64,000 bases of DNA from Alkalihalobacillus pseudalcaliphilus. GTDB taxonomy: Bacteria > Bacillota > Bacilli > Bacillales > Bacillaceae_D. The position numbers and the translations under genes were made by a program. Location of the stretch: positions 92,759-156,758 of the forward strand of contig LFJO01000010.1 of assembly GCA_001038565.1 (NCBI GenBank), written 5' to 3'. The notes under the pieces are model-generated. The model made no database searches, was not told the DNA's origin, and saw only the letters and a program-made list of their open reading frames with translations. Below, piece by piece: positions 26,979-38,330 of the stretch (position 1 is the stretch's first letter; each line of letters begins with the position of its first letter).

Positions 26979-27995
<1,017 letters not shown>

Positions 27996-28018
27996 GTAAA
28001 AAATGAAGTATAAAGGAG

Positions 28019-28077
28019 GCGTCTTGGAGTTGATTTATTGGAGCTGTTTTCTCCAAATCTCTTAGGCGCTTTTTTTA
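28019..28077 (+). terminator. terminator-like hairpin between ilvC and leuB
   Basis: TTGGAG (28024) pairs with CTCCAA (28051) and GCG with CGC further out, followed by seven T residues. An AAAGGAGG site precedes a 13-codon frame (TTG 28024 to TAG 28065) that overlaps the hairpin. This is where leuA lies in relatives. Confidence 0.5.
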
Positions 28078-28103
28078 CTTTTTATTAATGGGAGGGTTTT
28101 GAT

Positions 28104-29189
28104 ATGAATAAAAGGATTGCGGTTTTAGCAGGGGATGGCATTGGACCGGAAGTAGTACGAGCAGGTTTACGAGTGCTTGATGAAATCGCTCAAAAATATG
28201 GGCATCAATTTGAGACGAAGCAAGCGTTAATCGGAGGGTGTGCCATTGATGCAACGGGTTTGCCACTACCTCAAGAAACGGTAGATATTTGTAAACAGAG
28301 CGATGCCATACTTTTAGGCGCCGTTGGGGGACCTAAATGGGACACTTTACCAGGAGAAAAGCGACCTGAAAAAGGGTTATTAGACATACGCAAAGAGTTG
28401 CAGCTATTTGCGAATTTACGACCGGTTTCCGTTTTTTCAAGTTTATCCGATGCGTCGACATTAAAAAAAGAAATTGTAAAAGATGTTGATTTGATGATCG
28501 TTCGCGAGTTAACAGGAGGTATTTATTTTGGTGAACCGAGAGAGCGGAAGGAAGTTGATGGTGAGGAAGTGGCCATTGATACCCTTAAATACACTCGAAG
28601 TGAGATAGAACGAATTATTCGTAAAGGATTTGAGCTTGCGAAAGTGAGAAATAAAAAGGTAACTTCAGTTGACAAAGCGAATGTATTAGAATCAAGCCGT
28701 CTTTGGAGAGAAGTAGCAGAGGACGTAGCGAAGGATTATCCAGAAATAGAGCTCGAGCATATGCTTGTTGATAATGCAGCCATGCAATTAATTCGCTCAC
28801 CAAAGTCATTGGATGTCGTGGTAACAGAAAATATGTTTGGAGATATTCTGAGTGATGAAGCTTCTATGTTAACGGGATCTCTTGGAATGCTCCCGTCTGC
28901 GAGTCTTTCTGCAATTGGACCGAGTCTTTATGAGCCGATTCATGGTTCGGCACCCGATATAGCAGGTAAAGGTATTGCTAATCCATTGGCAACGATTGCA
29001 TCAGTAGCCATGATGTTGAAATATGAATTTAGTCTTGAAAAAGAAGCAGAAGCGATAGAAAAGGCCATTGATGCAGTCTTAGATGCAGGTCATCGAACAG
29101 TCGATTTAGCACAGGGTGAAGCTGCACGATCGACCGACGAAATGACGGAACTTGTTATTCAGCAAATAAAGGCCGAGGCATTTGTTTAA
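28104..29189 (+). CDS. leuB: 3-isopropylmalate dehydrogenase
   Basis: Leucine synthesis: oxidises and decarboxylates 3-isopropylmalate with NAD+. The 361-residue enzyme shows [18 protein letters not shown], substrate arginines in LFANLRPV and [11 protein letters not shown], the DKANVL region, DNAAMQLI and [21 protein letters not shown] precedes the ATG. It is functional by sequence even though leuA, which makes its precursor, is not beside it. Confidence 0.97.
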   Translation: MNKRIAVLAGDGIGPEVVRAGLRVLDEIAQKYGHQFETKQALIGGCAIDATGLPLPQETVDICKQSDAILLGAVGGPKWDTLPGEKRPEKGLLDIRKELQLFANLRPVSVFSSLSDASTLKKEIVKDVDLMIVRELTGGIYFGEPRERKEVDGEEVAIDTLKYTRSEIERIIRKGFELAKVRNKKVTSVDKANVLESSRLWREVAEDVAKDYPEIELEHMLVDNAAMQLIRSPKSLDVVVTENMFGDILSDEASMLTGSLGMLPSASLSAIGPSLYEPIHGSAPDIAGKGIANPLATIASVAMMLKYEFSLEKEAEAIEKAIDAVLDAGHRTVDLAQGEAARSTDEMTELVIQQIKAEAFV

Positions 29190-29222
29190 ACACAATAGAC
29201 AAATGGGGTATGGAGGACAAAT

Positions 29223-30644
29223 ATGGTAGGAAAAACAATTATCGAGAAAATATGGGAAAAGCACGAAGTGGTAGCTGAAAAAGGCAAACCTAGCCTTCTG
29301 TATATTGATTTGCATATGGTGCATGAAGTAACATCACCACAAGCGTTTGAAGGACTAAGGTTAGCTGGACGAAAAGTAAGAAGACCAGAGTTAACTTTTG
29401 CGACAATGGATCACAATGTTCCAACGGTAAATCGATACGATATTTCTGATATCATTGCTCGTACGCAAATGGAGACATTACAAAAAAACTGTGAAGAGTT
29501 TGAAATTGAAATTGCTGATTTAGATAGTCCTGATAACGGAATTGTTCACGTTATTGGTCCTGAATTAGGATTGACACAACCTGGAAAAACGATTGTATGT
29601 GGGGATAGTCATACGTCTACACATGGAGCATTTGGAGCATTGGCTTTTGGAATAGGTACTAGTGAGGTGGAGCATGTGTTAGCTTCACAAACGCTTTGGC
29701 AGTCCAAACCTAAAACATTAGAAGTTCGAATTAATGGGCAGCTCCAAGCTGGTATTACGGCTAAAGATGTTGTATTAGCGATCATTTCAAAATTTGGAGT
29801 CGATGTAGGAACGGGTTCCATTATTGAATTTACTGGAGAAGCTATTCGGGGTATGACCATGGAAGAGAGAATGACGATTTGTAACATGTCGATTGAAGCT
29901 GGTGCGAAGGCGGGCTTAATTAGTCCCGATCAAGTTACCTTCGATTATTTACGCGACCGAGCTTTTGTGGCAAAGGGAGAAGGCTTTGAAGAAAAAATGA
30001 AGCAATGGCAGGAGCTCGCAACAGATAAGGATGCAAAATATGATCGTACAGTTGAGATTGAAGCGGCTGAAATTGAACCGATGGTGACATGGGGGACAAA
30101 TCCATCACAGGGTGTTGGTATAAGTCAATTAGTTCCAGCTCCAGAGGATGGCAGAGATCAGGTTGAAAAACGATCGATCCAACAAGCTTTAGAGTATATG
30201 GACTTAACACCACATACACAGATAAATGAAATTAAGATCCAACATGTTTTTATCGGCTCCTGTACGAACTCGAGATTAAGTGATATTCGAGCTGCTGCCA
30301 ATGTAGTTAAAGGGCATAAGGTGGCAGACGGTGTGAGGGCGCTTGTCGTTCCAGGCTCACAAAGTATTAAGAAAAGAGCTGAAAAGGAAGGCTTGGATAT
30401 TTTATTTAAAGAAGCTGGTTTTGAATGGAGAGATTCTGGCTGTAGTATGTGTTTAAGTATGAACCCTGATGTTGTACCAGAAGGGGAGCGATGTGCGTCT
30501 ACATCGAACCGTAACTTTGAAGGGAGACAAGGGAAAGGGGCAAGGACACACTTAGTAAGCCCAGAGATGGCGGCAGCGGCGGCGATAGCGGGCCACTTTA
30601 TCGATGTACGTCAATTAAAGAGCAAAAAGCAAACAAATGGATAA
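29223..30644 (+). CDS. leuC: 3-isopropylmalate dehydratase large subunit
   Basis: Isomerises 2- to 3-isopropylmalate together with LeuD. The 473-residue aconitase-type protein carries 4Fe-4S ligands in FIGSCTNSR and [13 protein letters not shown], plus [25 protein letters not shown] precedes ATG. It lies in the leuBCD run, 33 bases after leuB. Confidence 0.97.
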   Translation: MVGKTIIEKIWEKHEVVAEKGKPSLLYIDLHMVHEVTSPQAFEGLRLAGRKVRRPELTFATMDHNVPTVNRYDISDIIARTQMETLQKNCEEFEIEIADLDSPDNGIVHVIGPELGLTQPGKTIVCGDSHTSTHGAFGALAFGIGTSEVEHVLASQTLWQSKPKTLEVRINGQLQAGITAKDVVLAIISKFGVDVGTGSIIEFTGEAIRGMTMEERMTICNMSIEAGAKAGLISPDQVTFDYLRDRAFVAKGEGFEEKMKQWQELATDKDAKYDRTVEIEAAEIEPMVTWGTNPSQGVGISQLVPAPEDGRDQVEKRSIQQALEYMDLTPHTQINEIKIQHVFIGSCTNSRLSDIRAAANVVKGHKVADGVRALVVPGSQSIKKRAEKEGLDILFKEAGFEWRDSGCSMCLSMNPDVVPEGERCASTSNRNFEGRQGKGARTHLVSPEMAAAAAIAGHFIDVRQLKSKKQTNG

Positions 30645-30655
30645 GGAGGAGAAGC

Positions 30656-31240
30656 ATGGAACCATTAGTTAAACATCAAGGGAAAATCGCAACGTTAAAC
30701 CGAGTAAACGTAGATACCGATCAAATTATTCCAAAACAGTTTTTAAAGCGTGTTGAGCGCACGGGGTTCGGGCAATTTTTGTTTTTTGATTGGCGCTTCG
30801 AAAATGATGGAACGCCCAATCCAAAATTTGAGTTAAATCAACCACATATGCAAGGTGCTTCAATTCTTGTAGCGGCTCATAACTTTGGTTGCGGGTCTTC
30901 TCGTGAACATGCTCCGTGGGCATTACATGATTATGGCTTTAAAGTAATTATCGCACCAAGTTTCGCTGATATTTTTTATAATAATTGTGTGAAAAATGGC
31001 ATGCTGCCTATTCGTTTAAATGGAGACCAAACGAATGAATTATTAGAACGAGGCGAAAAACATGAATTTGAATTAAACGTAGATTTACAAAATCAAACAA
31101 TTTCTGGAGCCGATTTCCAAGCTTCATTTGATATCGATCCTTATTGGAAAGAAATGCTTTTAAATGGATGGGATGAGATCGGTTTAACGTTGCGTTATGA
31201 GCAACAAATTAATAAGTTTGAGGAATCTCATTTAGCTTAG
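30656..31240 (+). CDS. leuD: 3-isopropylmalate dehydratase small subunit
   Basis: A 194-residue swivelling domain partner of LeuC. It shows NVDTDQIIPKQFLK, FGCGSSREHAPWAL and APSFADIFYNNCVKNGMLPI, all typical. AAGGAGGAG precedes ATG, 11 bases after leuC. It is the last gene of the ilv-leu cluster. Confidence 0.97.
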   Translation: MEPLVKHQGKIATLNRVNVDTDQIIPKQFLKRVERTGFGQFLFFDWRFENDGTPNPKFELNQPHMQGASILVAAHNFGCGSSREHAPWALHDYGFKVIIAPSFADIFYNNCVKNGMLPIRLNGDQTNELLERGEKHEFELNVDLQNQTISGADFQASFDIDPYWKEMLLNGWDEIGLTLRYEQQINKFEESHLA

Positions 31241-31254
31241 TTTGATTAGCTATT

Positions 31255-31296
31255 GCCCTTTGTCTATCTGGTTTGTCTTTAATAGAGATAAAGGGC
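31255..31296 (+). terminator. hairpin after leuD
   Basis: CCCTTTGTCTAT pairs with ATAGAGATAAAGGG; the tail (CTTAGCTTCTT) is only moderately T-rich. The following 31297-31543 stretch is AT-rich with no gene seen. Confidence 0.5.
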
Positions 31297-31543
31297 TTAG
31301 CTTCTTAAATCTTGGTCAAGTGGTGGATTGTTTCATTAAATTTGTAATCGTTATCGTAACAGTAAAAATAAAATCATTTGTTTTTAAAGTCGGTACTTGT
31401 TAAACTATAAAAATCAAATGACGATTTGATGAACATTTTATAATGAAGCTATTGCGTTGGAGATACGTAGAAGGAAGTGCGTATGTGTAAATCAAACATA
31501 GTAGCTTTTTTATTCATCATTGAATCAACAATGGAGCGAGCCG

Positions 31544-32587
31544 ATGGACGAAAATCAAGAGAAGAAAAAAACCAATATTATACCTTATCCTAACCTCGTC
31601 AAGCGCTTGATCGAAAAGGCGATGGATGCATTAAAGGATAAAAGGTCAAAGGAAGCATATGAGCTCTTCCAAGAAGCTGCCCAATATGAGCCGGATCATC
31701 CACAAGTTCGATTTGGTGAGGTTCTTTGTTTAGTGGAGCTTGGTCGGTTAGAGGAAGCTGTCGAGCAGACAACCTCCCTATTAAAAGAAGGAATTGGGGA
31801 CTATTACGATAATCTACAAGTGCATATCTCTTTACTTGTGCAATTAGGGAGATACGAAGAGGTAGTAGAGCTACTAGATGTTGTTTTAGCAGAAAATCGC
31901 TTACCGAAAGAGCATGCTGAATCATTGTATCAACTTCTTCACTTTAGTAGACAGATGATAAATGATGATGCTTTGACGTTTACAGGCAGAGATGTAACAG
32001 ATTTAGTCGATGACAAAACCTTGCTGATGCTGAAATCTGAGCATGTGCGCATTCAATGGCAAGCAATACATGTATTAAAGGAAATCGATGACCCGGGTGT
32101 CATCAATGCTTTTGTCGAGTATGTTGAAAATGACAGTCACGATTTATTGTTACGATCAATTGTATTAGAATCCTTACATAAGTTAGGTGTCTCAAAGCAA
32201 GTCCTTATCAAAAAATTAGGTATGGAAATGCCTATCGTTCCCAAAGACCTGACACCGGTATTTGATCAAGCCTATGCGAATGAAATACTTACATACATAA
32301 GTGATTTTCTTGAACAGGATAATCCAAACCTATTGGAAATGACGACACAACTCTGTTGGTCCCATATTTATGCCATTTATCCGTTCAGACCTGAGCCATT
32401 TGACCCGAAACTTTGGGCAACGGTTTTTTATATAGCTGTTTCAAATCGAATGGGAATGGAAATAAGTGAAGAATGGGTAGCCGTAATGACCGGATTAGAG
32501 CTAGAAGACTTGGACGAATTCGTACACATCGTCGAAGAAGTCGAGCACCTTACTTTTCAAAGTATAGATTCATTTGAAAATAGCTAA
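31544..32587 (+). CDS. ysoA: TPR repeat-containing protein (YsoA-like)
   Basis: A 347-residue protein. An N-terminal TPR part (KEAYELFQEAAQYEPDHPQ, LGRLEEAVEQTTSLL, LGRYEEVVELLDVV) is followed by a helical region resembling HEAT-type repeats. No catalytic motif is seen. It sits between leuD and tig as in B. subtilis. The ATG at 31544 follows GGAG at good spacing; an upstream TTG is less likely. Function unknown, probably protein-protein binding. Confidence 0.85.
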   Translation: MDENQEKKKTNIIPYPNLVKRLIEKAMDALKDKRSKEAYELFQEAAQYEPDHPQVRFGEVLCLVELGRLEEAVEQTTSLLKEGIGDYYDNLQVHISLLVQLGRYEEVVELLDVVLAENRLPKEHAESLYQLLHFSRQMINDDALTFTGRDVTDLVDDKTLLMLKSEHVRIQWQAIHVLKEIDDPGVINAFVEYVENDSHDLLLRSIVLESLHKLGVSKQVLIKKLGMEMPIVPKDLTPVFDQAYANEILTYISDFLEQDNPNLLEMTTQLCWSHIYAIYPFRPEPFDPKLWATVFYIAVSNRMGMEISEEWVAVMTGLELEDLDEFVHIVEEVEHLTFQSIDSFENS

Positions 32588-32604
32588 CATGCATGAAAAT
32601 TACA

Positions 32605-33130
32605 TGGGTGATGCTCATTTTCAAGGGATTTGACCTTTCGTATTTGTGTTTGGTCCGTTTTTGAAAGCTCTTCTTGGCTAACGGTCCAAAAACACTTGGA
32701 TTTTAGATACTAATCCTGATGGGTTACTACTCTCTCTTTTTTTGTTGTTGGCTGTTTGTGCGGTGCTACGGCAAAATGTGAGAATTCTTAAAACCGTTAG
32801 TGAATGTAAAGACCACCAACAAAGATGAAAGTGGTGTTGGTTCTTTCACTGGTGGAACTTATTCAATTAGCTTTTAATCTTTTTACTTGGTGACTTTTGT
32901 TACTTTTCATTCATTTATTTTTGTATGAGAAGTGTACAAACCAAGAAGCCTGCACCAACCTTAGCGGAGGGAATGGGGGCCGACTCCTGCAGGAGGAAAG
33001 GGCAGGCTGAGATCCACTTGCGTAAGCAAGTTAGCTTAGCGCCCGCCTGCGGAAAGCGTGCCCCCATTCCCGTAGCGATGTCCGAAGGGTCAAACTATCG
33101 CCTATGGTACACTTTCATACAAAAGGGTAA
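32605..33130 (-). repeat. dispersed intergenic repeats (inverted module B, plus module C)
   Basis: 32610-32800 is module B in reverse orientation (GGTCCGTTTTT, GGCTAACGGTCCAAAAACAC, GTTACTACTCTCTCTTTTT, TGCGGTGC) but the long hairpin is deleted. Forward linker blocks follow (CACCAACAAAGATGAAAG, ACTGGTGGAA). Module C at about 32930-33125 includes hairpin CTTGCGTAAGCAAG and ends ACACTTTCATACAAAA. The gap of about 680 bases before tig holds no gene. Confidence 0.75.
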
Positions 33131-33165
33131 TTTCTAGCAATCCATGCTAGTTCTAGTAAATTGAT

Positions 33166-33193
33166 TTGAAAAGAATAGGCTTTATGTTATAAT
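33166..33193 (+). promoter_or_regulatory. predicted sigma-A promoter of tig
   Basis: TTGAAA (33166-33171) and TATAAT (33188-33193) are 16 bases apart, about 70 bases before the tig start. Confidence 0.6.
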
Positions 33194-33268
33194 GATGTGG
33201 TTGTCAACGTTGAAAAGAATAAGTAAATGTTCGGAAACGAAGATGTATATAGTTGGAGGGAATTTGTA

Positions 33269-34573
33269 ATGACTGCAAAATGGGAAAAGCAAGAAGGAAA
33301 CCAAGGCGTATTAACTTTTGAAGTAGATGCAAAAGAATTTGCTCAAGCTTTAGATGTAGCCTTCAAAAAAGTCGTTAAGAAAATCAATGAGCCAGGATTC
33401 CGTAAAGGAAAAATGCCTCGTCCATTATTTGAAAAAAAATATGGCGTAGAATCTTTATATCAAGATGCATTAGATGTTGTATTACCAACAGCGTATCCTA
33501 AAGCAATTGATGAAGCTGGAATTGAACCAGTAGCACAACCTTCTATTGATGTAGAAACGATTGGTAAAGATACGGGCGTTGTTTTCAAAGCGACTGTTAT
33601 CGTAAAACCAGAAGTAACTTTAGGCGACTACAAAGGCCTTGAAGTAGAAGAACAAGATACGGCTGTAGCTGACGAAGACGTAGAGCAAGAGCTTAAAAAG
33701 CTTCAAGAAAGCAAAGCTGATTTAGTTGTTATTGAAGATGGAACAGTTGAAAATGGTGATACAGCTATTCTTGATTTCGAAGGTTTCGTAGATGGCGAAG
33801 CATTTGATGGTGGAAAAGCAGAGAACCATTCTTTAGAAATTGGTTCGGGTCAATTCATCCCAGGATTTGAAGAACAATTAGTTGGTCTTAAATCGGGTGA
33901 AGAGAAGGATGTTGAAGTAACATTCCCGCAAGAGTACCATTCTGAAGATTTAGCAGGAAAAGCAGCAACATTTAAAGTGAAACTTCACGATATCAAACGT
34001 AAAGAATTACCTGAATTAGATGATGAGTTTGCTAAAGATGCTAATGAAAAAGTTGAAACTCTTGATGAGCTTAAAAAGGAATTAAGAGAGAAGCTTGAGC
34101 ATGATAAAAAGCATCAAGCTGAGCATGTAGTACGTGATACAGTTGTAGAAAAAGCAGCTGAGAATGCTACAATCGATGTTCCAGAAGAAATGGTTAGCAC
34201 AGAAGTTGACCGTATGGTTCAAGAATTCGAGCAACGCTTACAAGCGCAAGGTCTTAACCTTGAAATGTATGCACAATTCTCAGGACAAGATGAGTCAGCA
34301 CTACGTGAGCAGTTCCAAGTAGATGCAGGTAAACGTGTACGTGTTAACTTAACATTAGAAGCGATTGCCAATGCTGAGAACATTGAAGTCAGTGATGAAG
34401 ATGTTCAAAAAGAATACGAAAAAATGGCTGAAATGTACCAACGTGATGTTCAAGAAATTAAAGCAATTCTTACAGCACAAGGTGGAGATGAAGCTATTAA
34501 AGGTGACTTGAAAATCCAAAAAGCAGTTGAGTTATTAGTTGGGGAAAGTAAAACTGTAGCTTCAGCTGAGTAA
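33269..34573 (+). CDS. tig: trigger factor (ribosome-associated chaperone)
   Basis: Binds nascent chains at the ribosome exit and has prolyl isomerase activity. The 434-residue protein has the N-terminal ribosome-binding signature [17 protein letters not shown], an FKBP-like domain at about 160-245 ([36 protein letters not shown]) and a helical C-terminal chaperone domain. The start follows TTGGAGGG; the frame is open for 14 more codons upstream. Confidence 0.97.
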   Translation: MTAKWEKQEGNQGVLTFEVDAKEFAQALDVAFKKVVKKINEPGFRKGKMPRPLFEKKYGVESLYQDALDVVLPTAYPKAIDEAGIEPVAQPSIDVETIGKDTGVVFKATVIVKPEVTLGDYKGLEVEEQDTAVADEDVEQELKKLQESKADLVVIEDGTVENGDTAILDFEGFVDGEAFDGGKAENHSLEIGSGQFIPGFEEQLVGLKSGEEKDVEVTFPQEYHSEDLAGKAATFKVKLHDIKRKELPELDDEFAKDANEKVETLDELKKELREKLEHDKKHQAEHVVRDTVVEKAAENATIDVPEEMVSTEVDRMVQEFEQRLQAQGLNLEMYAQFSGQDESALREQFQVDAGKRVRVNLTLEAIANAENIEVSDEDVQKEYEKMAEMYQRDVQEIKAILTAQGGDEAIKGDLKIQKAVELLVGESKTVASAE

Positions 34574-34614
34574 TGGTTGAAAATGAGTGATACTGAAGTA
34601 TGCTCATCATAGTA

Positions 34615-34650
34615 AAACAAGGTGCGGGCATTGTTCGTACCTTGTTTTTA
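34615..34650 (+). terminator. intrinsic terminator after tig
   Basis: AACAAGGT and ACCTTGTT pair around 16 bases, followed by TTTA. The remaining 34651-35090 gap has no confident gene; a 27-codon startless frame (VYEEGENWSCMGPVNYIQ) near 34760-34842 may be a scrap. Confidence 0.85.
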
Positions 34651-35090
34651 ATCCTACATATTTTGGTGTTTGAATAAATGGATGATGATTTCTCTATTAG
34701 AAAATGTATGAGTAAGGCCAGATTTGAACAAGCTGAAAACATACCATTTCATGCCTAAAGTGTATGAAGAAGGCGAGAATTGGAGTTGCATGGGGCCCGT
34801 AAACTATATTCAGTTAAACACCGAAGATGATTACAAAAAATAGAGGAATTTCCTCATCGGATCTTGAATGTATTATAAATCCACACATACATATAAATTA
34901 AGATAACAGCCAGTGGTGGATGTACATAAGTGTGTTTTGTTTTTCTTTTTATAGTTCTGTGTTACAATAGCTGAAAATCTCGACAAATCTAGAAAATCTA
35001 GAAATGCTGTGCAATTTTCAACCGTGTTATACAGCCTAAAAGAAGAAAAAAATGGTTTGAAATGGTACAATATTTCTGAGGGGTGATCGA

Positions 35091-36365
35091 ATGTTTAAAT
35101 TTAATGATGAAAAGGGACAGTTAAAATGTTCTTTTTGTGGAAAAACACAAGACCAAGTTCGTAAGCTCGTTGCTGGACCTGGTGTGTATATATGTGATGA
35201 ATGTATTGAATTATGTACAGAGATCGTGGAAGAAGAATTAGGAACAGAGGAAGAAGTTGAGTTTCAAGAAATTCCGAAGCCATCTGAAATCCGTTCTATT
35301 CTAGATGATTATGTCATCGGTCAAGATCGTGCCAAAAAATCGTTATCCGTAGCGGTTTATAATCATTATAAACGAATCAATGCACTTAATCGATCTGAAG
35401 AGGTTGAGTTGTCTAAGAGTAATATTTGTATGATTGGGCCAACAGGTAGTGGTAAAACATTATTAGCTCAAACATTAGCACGTATCCTGAATGTACCTTT
35501 TGCTATCGCTGATGCTACATCATTAACAGAAGCAGGCTATGTAGGTGAAGATGTAGAGAATATTTTATTAAAACTTATCCAAGCTGCGGATTATGATGTT
35601 GAAAAAGCAGAAAAAGGTATCATTTACATTGATGAAATTGATAAGGTAGCTCGTAAGTCAGAAAACCCATCGATTACACGTGATGTTTCGGGCGAAGGTG
35701 TTCAACAAGCTTTACTAAAAATTCTTGAAGGTACGACAGCAAGTGTTCCTCCTCAAGGTGGAAGAAAGCACCCACACCAAGAATTCATTCAAATTGATAC
35801 AACGAATGTCTTGTTCATTTGTGGCGGAGCCTTTGATGGGATTGAGCAAATCATTAAGCGTCGCTTAGGTAAAAAGGTCATTGGTTTTGGTTCTGAAACT
35901 TTACAAGAAGACTTAAAGCCGGGTGAATACTTAGGTAAAGTGCTTCCAGAAGATTTATTACGTTTTGGATTAATTCCTGAGTTCATTGGACGTTTGCCGA
36001 TAATCTCAAGCTTAGAGCCATTAGATGTTCATGCTTTAGTTGAGATCTTAACGAAACCAAAAAATGCTCTAGTGAAGCAATACCAAAAATTATTAGAGCT
36101 TGATGAAGTAGAATTAGAATTTACAGAGGATGCTTTAAAGGCTATTTCTAATAAAGCGATTGAAAGAAAAACAGGAGCACGTGGATTACGTTCCATTATT
36201 GAAGGTATTATGTTAGATGTGATGTTTGATCTACCTTCACGAGATGATGTCGTAACATGTATCATACATGATAAGTGTGTGACCGATAACGTGGCCCCGA
36301 TCTTAAAAACAAAAGATGGTTCAGAAATTACATTATCAAAAACTGAACCAAAGGAAAGTGCTTAA
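35091..36365 (+). CDS. clpX: ATP-dependent Clp protease ATP-binding subunit ClpX
   Basis: AAA+ unfoldase that feeds substrates to ClpP. The 424-residue protein has an N-terminal zinc finger (Cys13, 16, 35, 38), Walker A GPTGSGKT near 117, Walker [10 protein letters not shown], the VGFG-type ClpP loop written VIGFGSE, and sensor 2 [20 protein letters not shown] precedes ATG. Order tig-clpX-lonB-lonA matches B. subtilis. Confidence 0.98.
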   Translation: MFKFNDEKGQLKCSFCGKTQDQVRKLVAGPGVYICDECIELCTEIVEEELGTEEEVEFQEIPKPSEIRSILDDYVIGQDRAKKSLSVAVYNHYKRINALNRSEEVELSKSNICMIGPTGSGKTLLAQTLARILNVPFAIADATSLTEAGYVGEDVENILLKLIQAADYDVEKAEKGIIYIDEIDKVARKSENPSITRDVSGEGVQQALLKILEGTTASVPPQGGRKHPHQEFIQIDTTNVLFICGGAFDGIEQIIKRRLGKKVIGFGSETLQEDLKPGEYLGKVLPEDLLRFGLIPEFIGRLPIISSLEPLDVHALVEILTKPKNALVKQYQKLLELDEVELEFTEDALKAISNKAIERKTGARGLRSIIEGIMLDVMFDLPSRDDVVTCIIHDKCVTDNVAPILKTKDGSEITLSKTEPKESA

Positions 36366-36389
36366 TCATTCCTTTAAATATTCTTTTCA

Positions 36390-36427
36390 AAACCACGGTA
36401 GCTTCTGGCTTCACCGTGGTTTTGCTT
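36390..36427 (+). terminator. intrinsic terminator after clpX
   Basis: AAACCACGGT pairs with ACCGTGGTTT around 14 bases, followed by TTGCTTT. Confidence 0.85.
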
Positions 36428-36553
36428 TATTATTTCTAGAAGCCCTGTCTTAATTTTCCTGTAGTTACAGCGTTTTCTTCATAAGTTGATCGGTTAGTGA
36501 CTTCGGTTGCGGTCATACTATAAAAAACGATTAAGGATGTAGGAGGAAGCGAC

Positions 36554-38224
36554 ATGAATTGGACAGGGATTGCTTTGTTAATTCAATTGTTTTTTGGTAT
36601 CGTCATTGGATTGTATTTCTTTAATTTGTTAAAAAGTCAACGTAGTACGAGAGTATCAATAGATAAGGAATCAAAGAAAGAGATGGAGCAATTACGTAAG
36701 TTGCGCTCGATTTCACTTAGCGAACCATTAGCAGAGAAGGTTCGTCCGTCGAGTTTTGCCGACATTGTCGGTCAAGAAGAAGGGATTCGAACATTACGAG
36801 CGGCACTTTGTGGCCCTAACCCACAGCATGTGCTCATTTATGGACCGCCAGGAGTAGGTAAAACGGCAGCGGCTCGAATTGTCTTAGAGGAAGCTAAACG
36901 AAATTGTGAATCTCCATTTCGTCAAAATGCGGTGTTTGTAGAACTTGATGGAGCGACGGCTCGTTTTGATGAAAGAGGCATTGCTGATCCGTTAATCGGT
37001 TCGGTTCATGATCCGATTTATCAAGGGGCTGGTTCAATGGGACAAGCTGGAATTCCACAACCGAAGCATGGAGCTGTTACAAAGGCTCATGGTGGTGTTT
37101 TATTTATTGATGAGATTGGTGAATTACACTCGATTCAATTAAATAAATTATTAAAAGTATTAGAAGACCGTAAAGTATTTTTAGAAAGTGCTTATTATAA
37201 CGTGGACAATCAATCGATACCACGCCATATCCATGATATTTTCCAAAATGGTTTGCCTGCGGATTTTCGTTTAGTTGGAGCGACCACAAGAAGACCGGAG
37301 GAAATACCTCCGGCAATTCGTTCAAGATGTTTAGAGGTTTATTTTCATGCGTTAAAACCGAGTGAAATCGTTCAAATTGCAGAAAAAGCGGTGCGTAAAA
37401 TCAATTACACGGCAGAAGCAGGTGTGCTTGAAAAAATCGCCAAATATGCAACGAATGGACGTGAGGTTGTTAATATTGTTCAAATAGCAGGTGGAGTAGC
37501 CTTGTCCTGTGGCAGAAAAGAATTAACAATGGACGATATTGAATGGGTCTTACATGCAAGTCAACTAAGCCCAAGACCTGAAAAGCTCATTCATCATGAA
37601 TCAGCAGTAGGGATCGTAAATGGATTAGCTGTATTTGGTCCAAACATGGGGGCTGTACTTGAGCTAGAGGTTAATGTTATCCCGAATGTGGGTAAAGGAC
37701 AAATCAATATTACCGGTATCGCGGAGGAAGAACAAACGGGTGACCAAATGCGCTCGATTCGGAGGAAAAGTATGGCAAAAGGTTCTGTGGAAAATGTCGT
37801 AACCGTTTTACGTCGTATGGGCATACCAACTTCTGATTACGATATTCATGTGAACTTTCCAGGAGGAGCACCAGTGGATGGACCTTCTGCTGGGATCGCT
37901 ATTGCAACTGGTATATATTCAGCTATTGAGGGAGTAAAAGTCAAACATACTGTCGCGATGACTGGTGAACTTGGCATACATGGAACAGTTAAGCCAATTG
38001 GAGGAGTCGTGGCCAAGGTCGAGGCAGCCAAACTTGCCGGAGCAAAAACGGTTATTATCCCGGAAGAAAATATGCAAGCTTTATTAAAACAAATTGAGGG
38101 TGTTGACATTATTGCCGTCAAACATCTGGATCAAGTTTTAGATTTAGCTTTAGAACAAAAAGAAGAGGAAGAAGAGATAATACCAGCTCTAAATCCATTA
38201 GAGAGTGCTTCCACGCTTATTTAG
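36554..38224 (+). CDS. lonB: ATP-dependent protease LonB
   Basis: Membrane-tethered Lon-type protease, forespore-specific in B. subtilis. The 556-residue protein has one N-terminal transmembrane helix (about 5-25), an AAA+ module with GPPGVGKTA and VLFIDEIGEL, and a C-terminal Lon protease domain with the Ser in DGPSAGIAIA and Lys in VVAKVEAAKLAG. It lacks the LonA N-terminal substrate domain. AGGAGG precedes ATG. lonA follows about 105 bases later. Confidence 0.96.
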   Translation: MNWTGIALLIQLFFGIVIGLYFFNLLKSQRSTRVSIDKESKKEMEQLRKLRSISLSEPLAEKVRPSSFADIVGQEEGIRTLRAALCGPNPQHVLIYGPPGVGKTAAARIVLEEAKRNCESPFRQNAVFVELDGATARFDERGIADPLIGSVHDPIYQGAGSMGQAGIPQPKHGAVTKAHGGVLFIDEIGELHSIQLNKLLKVLEDRKVFLESAYYNVDNQSIPRHIHDIFQNGLPADFRLVGATTRRPEEIPPAIRSRCLEVYFHALKPSEIVQIAEKAVRKINYTAEAGVLEKIAKYATNGREVVNIVQIAGGVALSCGRKELTMDDIEWVLHASQLSPRPEKLIHHESAVGIVNGLAVFGPNMGAVLELEVNVIPNVGKGQINITGIAEEEQTGDQMRSIRRKSMAKGSVENVVTVLRRMGIPTSDYDIHVNFPGGAPVDGPSAGIAIATGIYSAIEGVKVKHTVAMTGELGIHGTVKPIGGVVAKVEAAKLAGAKTVIIPEENMQALLKQIEGVDIIAVKHLDQVLDLALEQKEEEEEIIPALNPLESASTLI

Positions 38225-38330
38225 ATTAGACAAAGGGTAATGGTTAAGATAAAATTGAGAATATTAGAGCCTAGGGGAAAAGCTGAAAACTAGGAGAAAT
38301 TTGGAACAGGAAGATGGAGGTGTTTAGCGG

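Noticed and set aside
32925-33137. 70-codon plus-strand frame before tig
   Set aside because: It coincides with repeat module C, including its hairpins, and has no ribosome site.
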